Shown piece after piece: positions 16,893-26,573 of a DNA stretch of 64,000 nucleotides (positions are counted from its first letter, which is position 1; every line of letters begins with the position of its first letter). Origin of the DNA: Kushneria konosiri (GTDB lineage: Bacteria > Pseudomonadota > Gammaproteobacteria > Pseudomonadales > Halomonadaceae); contig NZ_CP021323.1 in assembly GCF_002155145.1 (NCBI RefSeq), positions 1,736,001 through 1,800,000 on the forward strand, in the 5' to 3' direction. The position numbers and the translations under genes are program-made. The notes below the pieces were generated by a model, which was not told where the DNA came from, made no database searches, and saw only the letters and a list, made by a program, of their open reading frames with translations.

Positions 16893-17999
16893 ATGACAAT
16901 GAACTACTTCAATCCGGTTACAACTCAGACCTGGACCAACGGCCGCCATGAGGTTCGCTGCGTCAAGATCATCCAGGAAACCTGGGATGTACGCACCTTC
17001 TGCTTCATGGCGGAACAGCCCGTACTGTTCTTCTTCAAGCCTGGTCAGTTCGTGACGCTTGAACTGGAGATCGAAGGCGAGCAGATCATGCGCTCCTATA
17101 CGATCTCCAGCTCGCCCTCCATTCCCTACAGCTTCTCGATTACCGTCAAGCGTGTGCCGGGCGGCAAGGTCTCCAACTGGCTGCACGAAAACATGGAGGT
17201 CAACGACAAGATTGCCGTCCACGGTCCGGTCGGTAACTTCAACTCGATCGACTTCCCTGCCGACAAGGTGCTCTTTCTCTCCGGCGGTGTCGGCATCACG
17301 CCTTTGATGTCGATGACGCGCTGGTTTTTCGATACCAATGCCAGCGTTGATGTCGAATTCATTCACAGCGCCCGTGCCCCGCGCGATGTGATCTATCACC
17401 GTGAACTCGTGCACATGTTCTCGCGCATTCCCGAGTTCAAGCTGCACATCGTCTGTGAAAAGAAAGAGGATATCGGCGAGGCGTGGGCCGGCTATCGGGG
17501 CTTTTTGACCCAGCCCATGCTCGAGCTCATGGCGCCCGACTTTCTTGAGCGTGAAATATTTTGCTGCGGCCCCGTGCCCTACATGAATGCGATCAAGAAC
17601 ATCCTGCGTGCCAACAACTACGACATGGATCACTACCATGAAGAGCTGTTTGGTGCGACGCCGGCTGACGTGAAGGAAGAGGCGCTCGAGATGGCCGAGA
17701 TGGCCGAGGAAGCTGCCGAAAACGTCGACGAGGCGGATCTGGTCACCGTCGAGTTTGCAACCTCCGGCAAGAGCGTCCAGGTTCAGCTGGGCGAGACGGT
17801 CCACAGTGCGGCGGCCCAGCTGGGTCTGCATATCCCCAAGGCCTGCGGTATGGGCATCTGCGGCACCTGTCGGGTCGAGCTCAAGTCAGGCGAAGTCGAT
17901 ATGGATCACAACGGCGGGATCACCGACGAGGACGTCGAAGAGGGTTATATTCTGTCGTGCTGCAGTCGCGTCAAGGGTGACCTGGTGGTGGACTTCTGA
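16893..17999 (+). CDS. gbcB: Glycine betaine monooxygenase reductase subunit GbcB
   Basis: GbcB transfers electrons from NAD(P)H to the Rieske oxygenase GbcA. The 368-residue protein has a FAD-binding domain with RSYTISSSPS (about residues 70-80) and a nucleotide-binding domain with LSGGVGITPLMSMTRW (about 130). A C-terminal plant-type 2Fe-2S ferredoxin domain has CGMGICGTC and a fourth Cys in YILSCCS. A Glu/Ala-rich linker (about 255-285) joins reductase and ferredoxin parts. The ATG start matches the N-terminus of known GbcB (NPVTTQTW follows within ten residues). A strong terminator follows. Confidence 0.95.
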   Translation: MTMNYFNPVTTQTWTNGRHEVRCVKIIQETWDVRTFCFMAEQPVLFFFKPGQFVTLELEIEGEQIMRSYTISSSPSIPYSFSITVKRVPGGKVSNWLHENMEVNDKIAVHGPVGNFNSIDFPADKVLFLSGGVGITPLMSMTRWFFDTNASVDVEFIHSARAPRDVIYHRELVHMFSRIPEFKLHIVCEKKEDIGEAWAGYRGFLTQPMLELMAPDFLEREIFCCGPVPYMNAIKNILRANNYDMDHYHEELFGATPADVKEEALEMAEMAEEAAENVDEADLVTVEFATSGKSVQVQLGETVHSAAAQLGLHIPKACGMGICGTCRVELKSGEVDMDHNGGITDEDVEEGYILSCCSRVKGDLVVDF

Positions 18000-18011
18000 T
18001 ATCGAACCCTT

Positions 18012-18039
18012 CACGGGCGGCAATGTCTGGCCGCCCGTG
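18012..18039 (+). other. Stable hairpin directly after gbcB
   Basis: CACGGGCGG pairs with CCGCCCGTG around an 10-nt loop, 12 bp after the gbcB stop and upstream of the T-tailed terminator. It could protect the 3' end of the mRNA or act as an extra terminator. Confidence 0.5.
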
Positions 18040-18060
18040 TCGTTCGAGGCGACCCTGAAG

Positions 18061-18091
18061 CGGCGTTCGATGTATCGAGCGCCGTTTTTTT
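18061..18091 (+). terminator. Rho-independent terminator of gbcB
   Basis: CGGCGTTCGA pairs with TCGAGCGCCG (one G-T pair) around TGTA, followed by seven T residues. Confidence 0.88.
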
Positions 18092-18160
18092 GATCGCGCG
18101 ATCAGGGGCTGTCATTCATGCCGTCATCACGAAAGCATCCTGATCAAGGGGGCAGCCATC

Positions 18161-18195
18161 AAAAAACGCTCATGACCAATGGTCATGAGCGTTTT
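18161..18195. terminator. Bidirectional terminator between gbcB and fdhA
   Basis: AAAACGCTCATGACC pairs perfectly with its complement around AAT. The A tract on one side and T tract on the other suit termination of both gbcB read-through and minus-strand fdhA. Confidence 0.88.
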
Positions 18196-18232
18196 GGGTC
18201 ATGCCTCTACCAGCGCATGGGACAGCTTGTGA

Positions 18233-19420
18233 TCAGGCAGCGCCCAGCATGCCGTGCGGGTCGAGCACAAACTTGCTGGCCACGCCTGCGTCAAACTCCT
18301 CATAACCCTTCGGTGCATCTTCCAGCGTGATGATCTGTGCGTTGACGATCTCGGCAATGTTGAGACGTCCGTGCAGGATGGCCTGCATCAGCTGACGGTT
18401 GTACTGAACCACCGGCGTCTGGCCGGTATGGAAGGAGTGACCCTTCGCCCAGCCCAGACCAAAGCGCAGGCTCAGGCTGCCGGTCTGTGCGGCCTTCTCG
18501 GTCGCGCCCGGATCCTCGGTCACGTACAGGCCCGGAATGCCGATGGAGCCGCCTTCACGAGTAACTTCCATCATCTGGTTGAGCACGACAGCGGGCTGTT
18601 CCTTGCCGCCATGACCGACGGCTTCAAAACCGACGGCGTCGATGGCGCTGTCAACGCTCGGCTCGCCCACGACGGCGGCGATCATCTCGCCAAGACGATC
18701 ATGCTTGTTCAGATCGATCGGCTCAAAGCCCATCTTTCGAGCATGCTCAAGACGCTTGTGATTGAAGTCACCGATCATGACCACGGCAGCACCCAGCAGG
18801 CGTGCGGACGCTGCGGCGGCCAGGCCGACCGGGCCGGCGCCGGCAACATAAACGGTAGAGCCTGCGCCCACGCCTGCTTTCAGCGCGCCGTGGAAACCGG
18901 TCGGTAGAATATCGCTGAGCATGGTCAGGTCGCGAATCTGGTTCAGTGCCTGATCGCGGTCCGGGAACTTAAGCAGGTTGAAATCAGCGTAGGGCACCAT
19001 GACGTAGCGCGCCTGACCACCGACCCAGCCACCCATGTCGACATAGCCATAGGCGCCGCCGGCACGGTCATCATTGACGTGCAGACACAGGCCGGTGTGG
19101 CCTTCCTTGCAGGTCCGGCAGCGGCCGCAGGCCACGTTGAAGGGAACGGAAACGATATCGCCGATGTTGAGAAATTCGACGTCACTGCCCTTCTCGATAA
19201 CCTCACCGGTGATCTCGTGACCCAGTACCATGCCGGTAGGGGCAGTGGTACGACCGCGTACCATGTGCTGGTCGGAACCACAGATGTTGGTGGAAACCAC
19301 CTTCAGGATGACTCCGTGGTCGATGGGCTTGCCGTTGGGCGTTTCCATTTTCGGGTAGGCAATGTCCTGTACTTCAACCTTGCCCGGACCCATGTAAACC
19401 ACGCCGCGATTGTCTGACAT
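18233..19420 (-). CDS. fdhA: Glutathione-independent formaldehyde dehydrogenase
   Basis: This NAD-dependent zinc alcohol dehydrogenase oxidises the formaldehyde released by GbcAB, DgcAB and sarcosine oxidase to formate. The 395-residue protein follows the Pseudomonas putida FdhA pattern. Catalytic zinc ligands lie in NICGSDQHM and LGHEITGEV. The structural-zinc cysteines are in VACGRCRTCKEGHTGLC, and the NAD-binding motif is VAGAGPVGLAAAASARLLGA. The extended insertion around AGGAYGYVDMGGWVGGQARY is characteristic of this dismutating subfamily. The ATG start has GGAGA upstream. Its place inside the betaine cluster supports a C1-detoxification role. Confidence 0.92.
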   Translation of the reverse strand: MSDNRGVVYMGPGKVEVQDIAYPKMETPNGKPIDHGVILKVVSTNICGSDQHMVRGRTTAPTGMVLGHEITGEVIEKGSDVEFLNIGDIVSVPFNVACGRCRTCKEGHTGLCLHVNDDRAGGAYGYVDMGGWVGGQARYVMVPYADFNLLKFPDRDQALNQIRDLTMLSDILPTGFHGALKAGVGAGSTVYVAGAGPVGLAAAASARLLGAAVVMIGDFNHKRLEHARKMGFEPIDLNKHDRLGEMIAAVVGEPSVDSAIDAVGFEAVGHGGKEQPAVVLNQMMEVTREGGSIGIPGLYVTEDPGATEKAAQTGSLSLRFGLGWAKGHSFHTGQTPVVQYNRQLMQAILHGRLNIAEIVNAQIITLEDAPKGYEEFDAGVASKFVLDPHGMLGAA

Positions 19421-19783
19421 GCTAAATCTCCTGGTGCCATCACTTGCGTTTAAAGAAACCAGGCCAGTAGGGCGAATTGTGCACCTTGATGGTGCAAAAA
19501 CGGCCAGAACGCATGCCTGGAAGTCTAGAGTGGAACAGGGACAAAAGGGAGAGTTATCCGTACGCGACGTTTGAGGATGGCTGGGCGACGTCGTTATCCC
19601 ATGGTCTTATGCCTGTCGCACAGTGACAGCCATGTCGCAAATACACCAGGCAGTGACGTCGGCAAGCATTTCAGGGCAGGGGAGCAGCGATACCATCGCA
19701 TCAGGATAGCGTGCGACATACCCCCCTGGCACTGCATTCGACTCATTCCCGGATAACAAACGACTTGATGATAAGGAGGCGTG
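19421..19783. promoter_or_regulatory. Divergent fdhA / glyA-sox control region
   Basis: This 363-bp spacer has no supported gene. It must contain promoters for fdhA (minus) and the glyA-soxBDAG operon (plus). Words of the TGTCGCA/TGCGACA type occur near 19615-19643 and 19709-19717, resembling motifs upstream of other betaine genes. The glyA ribosome-binding site AAGGAGG is at 19773-19779. Confidence 0.45.
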
Positions 19784-21115
19784 ATGCTTCATCATGGTTT
19801 CTCCCCCAGCGCAGAGCTGTCTGATTACGACACGGGCCTGGCCGAGGCGATCGCTGAAGAAACACAGCGACAGGAAGCGCATATCGAACTGATCGCTTCC
19901 GAAAACTATACCAGCCGCTACGTCATGCAGGCGCAGGGCTCGCAGCTGACCAACAAGTATGCCGAGGGTTATCCGGCGCGTCGTTACTACGGCGGCTGTG
20001 AATTTGTCGACAAGGTCGAGACCCTGGCCATCGAGCGTGCCTGTGAGCTGTTCGGCTGCCATTATGCCAACGTCCAGCCGCATTCCGGTGCTCAGGCCAA
20101 TGCCGCCGTCTTCATGGCGCTGGTCAAGCCGGGCGATACCATCCTGGGCATGAGCCTGGCACACGGTGGCCACCTGACACACGGTGCTGCGCCGAACTTC
20201 TCCGGCAAATATTACAACGCCGTACAGTATGGCCTGAATCCTGAAACCGGCCAGATTGATTACGACGAAGTGGCCTCGCTCGCTCGTGAACACCAGCCCA
20301 AAATGATCATTGCCGGCTTTTCAGCCTATTCGCGCGTGATCGACTGGCAGCGTTTCCGCGAAATCGCCGATGAGGTTGGTGCCTATCTGATGGTCGATAT
20401 GGCGCACATCGCCGGTCTGGTCGCCGCCGGTCTCTATCCGAGCCCGCTGCCCCACGCCCACGTGGTGACGACAACGACCCACAAGACCCTGCGTGGCCCA
20501 CGCGGTGGCCTGATCCTGTCAGCCGACGCTGATGAGACGCTTTATAAAAAGCTCAACGGCGCGGTGTTCCCGGGTCAGCAGGGCGGCCCGCTCATGCACG
20601 TGATCGCCGCCAAGGCCGTGGCCTTCAAGGAAGCCATGACGTCGGAGTTTGCCGACTACCAGCGTCAGGTGATTGCCAATGCGCGTGCCATGGCCGGTGT
20701 CTTCATCAGCCGCGGCTTTGACGTGGTCTCCGGCGGCACCGATGACCATCTGTTTCTGGTGTCGCTGATCAAGCAGGGCGTGACCGGCAAGGATGCCGAT
20801 GCCGCGCTCGAGCGTGCCTGCATCACCGTCAACAAGAATGCCGTCCCCAACGATCCGCAAAGCCCGTTTGTGACCTCGGGGCTGCGTATTGGCACGCCGG
20901 CCGTGACCACACGCGGATTCATGGAAGAGGACTGCCGCGAGCTGGCGTCCTGGATCTGCGACATTCTGGATGTGCTCGCAGAGCAGAAAAATACCGAAGC
21001 GGTCGAGACCGAGGTACGTGGCAAAGTGGAATCACTGTGTGCACGTCATCCGGTCTATGGCCAGAGCAACGACCGGGCGAATCAGCGACTCGAGAGTGAA
21101 GCCTCCGTAGTCTGA
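19784..21115 (+). CDS. glyA: Serine hydroxymethyltransferase, betaine-locus paralogue
   Basis: GlyA is a PLP enzyme that interconverts glycine plus 5,10-methylene-THF with serine. Here it should channel betaine-derived glycine and the methyl group released by sarcosine oxidase into serine. The 443-residue protein has the conserved [12 protein letters not shown] and [13 protein letters not shown] segments. The PLP-binding lysine lies in [14 protein letters not shown] (about residue 235). AAGGAGG lies 4 nt before ATG 19784; a GTG one codon earlier would be too close to it. The sox genes follow 46 bp later. Being first in a sox operon, it is probably the catabolic copy, with a housekeeping glyA elsewhere. 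Confidence 0.93.
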   Translation: MLHHGFSPSAELSDYDTGLAEAIAEETQRQEAHIELIASENYTSRYVMQAQGSQLTNKYAEGYPARRYYGGCEFVDKVETLAIERACELFGCHYANVQPHSGAQANAAVFMALVKPGDTILGMSLAHGGHLTHGAAPNFSGKYYNAVQYGLNPETGQIDYDEVASLAREHQPKMIIAGFSAYSRVIDWQRFREIADEVGAYLMVDMAHIAGLVAAGLYPSPLPHAHVVTTTTHKTLRGPRGGLILSADADETLYKKLNGAVFPGQQGGPLMHVIAAKAVAFKEAMTSEFADYQRQVIANARAMAGVFISRGFDVVSGGTDDHLFLVSLIKQGVTGKDADAALERACITVNKNAVPNDPQSPFVTSGLRIGTPAVTTRGFMEEDCRELASWICDILDVLAEQKNTEAVETEVRGKVESLCARHPVYGQSNDRANQRLESEASVV

Positions 21116-21161
21116 ACACGGCCGACAGCAGGCTCCATCGGGGCCGACAAGGAGAAAGCTC

Positions 21162-22412
21162 ATGCAACGTTATTCCGGCTTCGGTCTGGTTAAACACGCG
21201 TTCGGTCATCACGAAAACTGGGAGCGTCAGTGGCGCAACCCGGAACCCAAGAAGCGCTACGACGTCATTATCGTCGGTGGCGGCGGCCACGGGCTGGCCA
21301 CGGCCTATTATCTGGCCAGGGAATTCGGCGTCAGAAACGTCGCCGTGATTGAAAAGGGCTGGCTGGGCGGTGGCAACACGGCGCGTAACACCACCATCGT
21401 GCGGTCAAACTATCTGTGGGACGAAGCGGGGCGGCTGTACAACCACTCGCTGGATCTGTGGAAGGGGCTGTCACAGGATCTCAACTACAACGTCATGTTC
21501 TCCCAGCGCGGCGTGCTCAACCTGGGCCACACCCTGCAGGACATGCGTGACATTCAGCGCCGCGTCAATGCCAACCGCCTCAACGGTATCGACAGTGAAG
21601 TGGTCACGCCGCAGCAGATCAAGGAGATCGAGCCCGAGCTCGACATCTCCAATCGGGCACGCTATCCGATCATGGGCGCTTCCTGGCAGAAAAGTGCCGG
21701 CGTGGCGCGTCACGATGCGGTCGCCTGGGGCTTTGCCCGCGGCGCCGACTCGCATGGCGTGGATCTGTTGCAGAACACCGAAGTGACCGGCTTCAAGATT
21801 CGTGATGGCAAGGTGCTGGGGGTCCACACCAACCGTGGCGACATCGAAGCCCATACGGTCGGCTGTGTGGCGGCCGGCAACTCGGGTGTGTTGGCGAAGA
21901 TGGCCGGCATCAAGCTGCCGCTGGAGTCGCATCCGCTGCAGGCACTGGTCTCCGAGCCGCTCAAGCCGATTCTCAACACGGTCACCATGTCCAACCACGT
22001 TCACGGCTACGTGAGCCAGTCCGACAAGGGCGATCTGGTCATCGGTGCCGGCATCGACGGCTATCTCGGTTACGGTCAGCGCGGCAGCTACCCCACCATC
22101 GAGCACACCCTGCAGGCGATCGTCGAGATGTTCCCGATGTTCTCGCGGGTGCGCATGAACCGTCAGTGGGGCGGCATCGTGGATACCTGCCCGGATGCCT
22201 GTCCGATTCTGTCCAAGACGAAGGTCAAGGGACTGTATTTCAACTGCGGCTGGGGCACCGGCGGCTTCAAGGCCACCCCCGGTTCGGGACACGTGTTTGC
22301 GGCCAGTCTGGCGAAAGGCGAAATGCACCCGATCGCTGCGCCCTTTTCCATCGACCGTTTCCATACCGGTGCATTGATCGATGAACACGGCGCTGCCGGC
22401 GTGGCGCACTGA
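21162..22412 (+). CDS. soxB: Sarcosine oxidase beta subunit
   Basis: This is the FAD-containing catalytic subunit of heterotetrameric sarcosine oxidase, which oxidises sarcosine to glycine. The 416-residue protein has the N-terminal FAD motif [20 protein letters not shown] (about residues 38-57). The [23 protein letters not shown] segment contains the region of the family's covalent/FMN site. The C-terminal [20 protein letters not shown] stretch is also typical of the family. The ATG has AAGGAG 8 nt upstream. The gene order soxB-soxD-soxA-soxG is the standard one. Confidence 0.95.
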   Translation: MQRYSGFGLVKHAFGHHENWERQWRNPEPKKRYDVIIVGGGGHGLATAYYLAREFGVRNVAVIEKGWLGGGNTARNTTIVRSNYLWDEAGRLYNHSLDLWKGLSQDLNYNVMFSQRGVLNLGHTLQDMRDIQRRVNANRLNGIDSEVVTPQQIKEIEPELDISNRARYPIMGASWQKSAGVARHDAVAWGFARGADSHGVDLLQNTEVTGFKIRDGKVLGVHTNRGDIEAHTVGCVAAGNSGVLAKMAGIKLPLESHPLQALVSEPLKPILNTVTMSNHVHGYVSQSDKGDLVIGAGIDGYLGYGQRGSYPTIEHTLQAIVEMFPMFSRVRMNRQWGGIVDTCPDACPILSKTKVKGLYFNCGWGTGGFKATPGSGHVFAASLAKGEMHPIAAPFSIDRFHTGALIDEHGAAGVAH

Positions 22413-22424
22413 GGAGAGCCCGAC

Positions 22425-22814
22425 ATGTTTTATATCTTTTGCCCCTACTGCAAGGAGCACCGCGAGGAAGAGGAGTTTCATCCCCGCGGTCAGGCCCACC
22501 TCTTGCGCCCGGAAGATCCGGAAAATACCAGCGATGAAGAGTGGGGCGACTACCTGTTTTTCCGCGATAACCCGCGCGGCATTCACCACGAAATGTGGGT
22601 GCACTCGGTGGGCTGTCGCAAGTTTTTCAATATCACCCGTAACACGGTGACCTACGAGATCCTCGAGACCTATCCGATGGGCGAGCAGCCGACCATTACG
22701 GCGGATAGCCCCGAGATTCGTCACGAGCAGGGGGCTCAGGTGGCCGATGGCGGCTGGCAGACCGTCGGTGCCCGGCCCGAGAACAAGGCGCTCAACGAGG
22801 AGACCTCGTCATGA
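22425..22814 (+). CDS. soxD: Sarcosine oxidase delta subunit
   Basis: This small zinc-binding structural subunit (129 aa) belongs to heterotetrameric sarcosine oxidase. The N-terminus MFYIFCPYCKEHREEEEF supplies two zinc cysteines. A further His/Cys pair comes from RGQAHLLRP and the VHSVGCRKFF segment, as in the family. GAGGAG precedes the ATG. Its stop overlaps the soxA start (ATGA), so the two are translationally coupled. The C-terminal 30 residues are probably flexible. Confidence 0.93.
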   Translation: MFYIFCPYCKEHREEEEFHPRGQAHLLRPEDPENTSDEEWGDYLFFRDNPRGIHHEMWVHSVGCRKFFNITRNTVTYEILETYPMGEQPTITADSPEIRHEQGAQVADGGWQTVGARPENKALNEETSS

Positions 22815-25800
22815 CCCAGAGCAATCGACTTTCGGCAGGCGGGCGTATCGATCGCTCGCACGGTCTCGAGTTCACCTTCAATGGTCAGCGCTATCAGGGC
22901 TATGCCGGGGATACCCTGGCTTCTGCCCTGCTGGCCAACGGCGTGGATATCGTCAATCGCAGCTTCAAGTATTCCCGTGCCCGCGGCATCGTGGCTGCTG
23001 GCGCCGAAGAACCCAATGCCCTGGTGCAGCTGGGTGCGCGCAAGGATACCCAGGTGCCCAATGTGCGCGCCACGCAGCAGGCGCTCTATGACGGTCTGGT
23101 CGCGCGCAGCACCAACGGCTGGCCCAATGTCCAGCGTGACGTGATGAGCTGGGTCGGCAAGCTGGGCGGCAACTTCATGCCGCCGGGCTTCTACTACAAG
23201 ACCTTCATGTCACCGGCCTCGATGTGGATGACCTACGAGAAGTACATCCGCATGGGGGCCGGTCTGGGCCGTGCCCCGACCGAATCCGATCCGGACATCT
23301 ACGACCACATGCATCATCACTGTGATGTGCTGGTCATCGGCGCCGGCCCTGCCGGTCTGGCCGCCGCGCTGAGCGCCGCACGCGGCGGTGCCCGTGTCAT
23401 GCTGTGCGATGAGCAGGAAGAGATGGGCGGCTCGTTGCTGGACAGCCGCGACACGCTGAATGGCGTCTCTCCCGTCTCCTGGATCGAGCAGACACTCAGT
23501 GAGCTCGCGTCCATGGAGACCGTCACGCTGCTGCCGCGCACGACCGCCAACGGTTATCACGATCACAACTTCGTCACGCTGCACGAGCGTCGTACCGAAC
23601 ATCTGGCCGACACTGCTGCTGATGCCGGCTTTCCGGGGCAGTCGCGTGCCCGTCTGCACCGCGTGCGTGCCACGCGGGTGGTGCTGGCCAGCGGCACTCA
23701 TGAGCGCCCGGTGGTCTATGCCAACAACGACCTGCCCGGCAACATGGTCGCCGGCGCCGTGTCGACCTACATCCGTCGCTACGGCGTCATCCCCGGCAAC
23801 AGCCTGGTACTCACCACCAGCAACGATCACGCCTATCGTGCGGCACTGGACTGGCAGGAAGCGGGTCGCAAGGTCGTGGCCATCGTGGATGCACGTTCCA
23901 ATCCCGACGGTGATCTGGTGCGCCAGGCCCGTGACAGCGGCATTCGCGTCATCACCGGCAGCGCCGTGATCGAGGCGAAGGGCACCCAGCGCGTCAGCGG
24001 TGCTCGTGTTTCGGCCGTCGATTTGAACCACTTCGTGATCACCGGACGTATCGAGGAGCTTGAGTGCGACACCATCGCAAGCTCCGGCGGCTACAGCCCG
24101 GTAGTACATCTGGCCTCGCACACCGGCACGCGTCCGCAGTGGGATGACACGCTGCTGGGCTTTGTGCCCGGCGAGGTCAAGGGGCTGATTTCGGCCGGTG
24201 GTGTCGCCGGTCATTATGCGCTGAGCGAAACGCTGGCAGACGGCGTCCGTGCCGGCCGCCAGGCCGCCATCGACAGCGGCTTTGACGACGCCGAAGAGCT
24301 CAAGCTGCCGGAAGCCAGGGCGCGCCGCGAAGCACCGGCCTGTGCGCTCTATCAGGTACCGCACGAGAAGAAGGGCGCCCGCGCACCCAAGCAGTTCGTG
24401 GACATGCAAAACGATGTCACGGCGTCAGCCATCGAACTGGCCACGCGTGAAGGCTTTGAGTCCATCGAGCACGTCAAGCGCTACACCGCGCTGGGCTTTG
24501 GTACCGATCAGGGTAAGCTGGGCAACATCAACGGCATGGCCATTGCCGCGCGCTGCCTGGGCCGCTCGATTCCTGAAGTCGGCACCACGGTCTTTCGTCC
24601 CAACTACACGCCGATCACCTTCGGGGCGATCGTGGGACGCCATTGCGGCGAGCTTTTCGACCCCAAACGCTACACCGCACTGCATCAGTGGCATGTCGAG
24701 CATGGCGCCGAGTTCGAGGACGTCGGCCTGTGGAAGCGCCCCTGGTATTTCCCGCGCAATGCCAACGGCAAGAAGGAGAGCATGCACGAGGCCGTGGCCC
24801 GTGAATGTCTCGCCGTTCGTCAGGGTGTGGGTATCCTGGATGCCTCGACGCTGGGCAAGATCGACATTCAGGGTCCGGATGCCCGTGAATTCCTGGGGCG
24901 CGTCTACACCAACAAGTGGGCCAAACTGGCGCCGGGCCGCGTTCGTTACGGCCTGATGTGCAAGGACGACGGCATGCTGATGGACGACGGTACCACCAGC
25001 TGCCTGGGCGATAACCACTTCCTGATGACTACCACTACCGGTGGGGCCGCGGGCGTACTGGAGTGGCTGGAGCTGTGGCACCAGACCGAATGGCCGGAGC
25101 TGCAGGTCTACTTCAACTCGGTCACCGACCACTGGGCCACCATGACCGTGACCGGGCCGGACGCGCGCAAGCTGATGTCGGAAGTCACCGACATTGACCT
25201 TGACCGCGAAAAGTTCAAGTTCATGGACTGGAAGGAAGGCAACGTGGCCGGTGTCCCGGCACGCGTGTTCCGTATCTCGTTCACCGGGGAGCTGGCCTAT
25301 GAGATCAACGTCCAGGCCAACTATGCCATGCAGGTCTGGAAGACCCTGTTCGAGCACGGCGAGAAGTACAACCTGACGCCCTACGGTACGGAAACGATGC
25401 ACGTCCTGCGCGCCGAGAAGGGCCTGATCATCGTGGGTCAGGACACTGACGGCTCGGTGACTCCGGAAGATCTGGGCATGCAGTGGGCGATCGGTTACGA
25501 CAAGCCGTTCCACTGGATCGGCAAGCGTGCCCTGAGCCGTCCGGATACCATGCGAGGTGACCGCAAGCAGCTGGTCGGCCTCAAGCCGAAGGACCCGAGC
25601 GTCGTGCTGGAAGAGGGCGCCCAGATCGTGCTCGATCCCAACGAGTCGATCCCCATGACCATGATGGGACACGTCACCTCGAGCTATTACAGCCCGTCGC
25701 TTGAAGGCAGCTTTGCGCTGGCCGTGCTGAAAAACGGGCGCGAGCGCATGGGAGAAACGGTCTATCTGCCCATGTCCGACGGCAAGGTGCACGAGGCTGA

Positions 25801-25852
25801 AGTCGTCAGCACCGTCTTTATCGACCCCAAGGGAGAGCGCCAGAATGTCTGA
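22811..25852 (+). CDS. soxA: Sarcosine oxidase alpha subunit
   Basis: This is the large subunit (1013 aa) of heterotetrameric sarcosine oxidase. The N-terminus (about 15-100) is the ferredoxin-like domain. The dinucleotide-binding domain (about 170-480) carries LVIGAGPAGLAAALSAARGG. The C-terminal half (about 600-1000) is an aminomethyltransferase/GcvT-like domain that binds tetrahydrofolate and captures the methyl group as 5,10-methylene-THF. That domain has RQGVGILDASTLGKIDIQGP and FTGELAYEINV. It overlaps soxD by 4 bp and soxG by 8 bp. Full length and intact. Confidence 0.95.
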   Translation: MTQSNRLSAGGRIDRSHGLEFTFNGQRYQGYAGDTLASALLANGVDIVNRSFKYSRARGIVAAGAEEPNALVQLGARKDTQVPNVRATQQALYDGLVARSTNGWPNVQRDVMSWVGKLGGNFMPPGFYYKTFMSPASMWMTYEKYIRMGAGLGRAPTESDPDIYDHMHHHCDVLVIGAGPAGLAAALSAARGGARVMLCDEQEEMGGSLLDSRDTLNGVSPVSWIEQTLSELASMETVTLLPRTTANGYHDHNFVTLHERRTEHLADTAADAGFPGQSRARLHRVRATRVVLASGTHERPVVYANNDLPGNMVAGAVSTYIRRYGVIPGNSLVLTTSNDHAYRAALDWQEAGRKVVAIVDARSNPDGDLVRQARDSGIRVITGSAVIEAKGTQRVSGARVSAVDLNHFVITGRIEELECDTIASSGGYSPVVHLASHTGTRPQWDDTLLGFVPGEVKGLISAGGVAGHYALSETLADGVRAGRQAAIDSGFDDAEELKLPEARARREAPACALYQVPHEKKGARAPKQFVDMQNDVTASAIELATREGFESIEHVKRYTALGFGTDQGKLGNINGMAIAARCLGRSIPEVGTTVFRPNYTPITFGAIVGRHCGELFDPKRYTALHQWHVEHGAEFEDVGLWKRPWYFPRNANGKKESMHEAVARECLAVRQGVGILDASTLGKIDIQGPDAREFLGRVYTNKWAKLAPGRVRYGLMCKDDGMLMDDGTTSCLGDNHFLMTTTTGGAAGVLEWLELWHQTEWPELQVYFNSVTDHWATMTVTGPDARKLMSEVTDIDLDREKFKFMDWKEGNVAGVPARVFRISFTGELAYEINVQANYAMQVWKTLFEHGEKYNLTPYGTETMHVLRAEKGLIIVGQDTDGSVTPEDLGMQWAIGYDKPFHWIGKRALSRPDTMRGDRKQLVGLKPKDPSVVLEEGAQIVLDPNESIPMTMMGHVTSSYYSPSLEGSFALAVLKNGRERMGETVYLPMSDGKVHEAEVVSTVFIDPKGERQNV

Positions 25853-26480
25853 CGTCAAGGAATTCGAGACCCGTCCGGCCGACGATTCGAAGGCGGAGTC
25901 ACCGCTGGCCTGGTCGCTGCACGAGCAGAAGTCGCTGCCGCACGCCTCCAATCCGGGCGTGATCCTCAGCGAAAAGCCCTTCATGGGGCAGCTGATCCTG
26001 CGCGGCGGTGCCATCGTCATGGACGAGGCGGTGCGCGAGGTGATGAACATGGCTCTGCCGGCGCGGCCGCTGGCGCTGGTCACCGATGACAGCGGCGAGC
26101 GCTCGATCCAGTGGCTGTCGCCTGATGAGTGGCTGGTGATCGTGCCCGGCGGTGAAGAGTTCGAGCTGGAGCAGAAGCTGCGCCAGTCGCTGGGCCAGGC
26201 CCACTTCAGCATCGTCAACGTCAGCGGCGGTCAGACCGTCCTGTCACTGAAGGGGAAAAACTCGCGTGATGTATTGATGAAATCCATTTCCTACGACGTG
26301 CACTCAGAGGCGTTCCCGGTCGGCAAGGGGGTTTCCACGGTCTTTGCCAAGGCAACGGTCATCCTGCGCCGGCCCGAAGAGGATGGCTGGGAGCTGGTGA
26401 TTCGCCGAAGCTTTGCCGACTACTGCTATCGCTGGCTGCTGGACGCTTCAAGAGAGTACGGCGTCAGCGTCACACGCTAG
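25845..26480 (+). CDS. soxG: Sarcosine oxidase gamma subunit
   Basis: This is the fourth subunit (211 aa) of sarcosine oxidase, a GcvT-like fold without catalytic residues that stabilises the complex. The family pattern GERSIQWLSPDEWLVIVPGG and a C-terminal VIRRSFADYCYRWLLDASREYG are visible. The start overlaps the soxA end by 8 bp. A strong terminator begins 9 bp after the stop, so purU has its own promoter or depends on read-through. Confidence 0.93.
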   Translation: MSDVKEFETRPADDSKAESPLAWSLHEQKSLPHASNPGVILSEKPFMGQLILRGGAIVMDEAVREVMNMALPARPLALVTDDSGERSIQWLSPDEWLVIVPGGEEFELEQKLRQSLGQAHFSIVNVSGGQTVLSLKGKNSRDVLMKSISYDVHSEAFPVGKGVSTVFAKATVILRRPEEDGWELVIRRSFADYCYRWLLDASREYGVSVTR

Positions 26481-26489
26481 GCTCTGCTC

Positions 26490-26525
26490 AAGGGCCGGGG
26501 GCAGACGCTCCCGGCCCTTTTTTCA
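26490..26525 (+). terminator. Terminator of the glyA-sox operon
   Basis: AAGGGCCGGG pairs with CCCGGCCCTT around a GGCAGACGCT-type loop, followed by at least six T residues. Confidence 0.9.
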
Positions 26526-26573
26526 TCTTTTCTGTCGCCCCCGGGCTCTATTGAAAACGACAAGAGAAATGCC

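Noticed and set aside
24425-26218. A 597-codon open frame antisense to soxA/soxG
   Set aside because: Same reason: sox subunits on the plus strand are unequivocal and the antisense product resembles no family.
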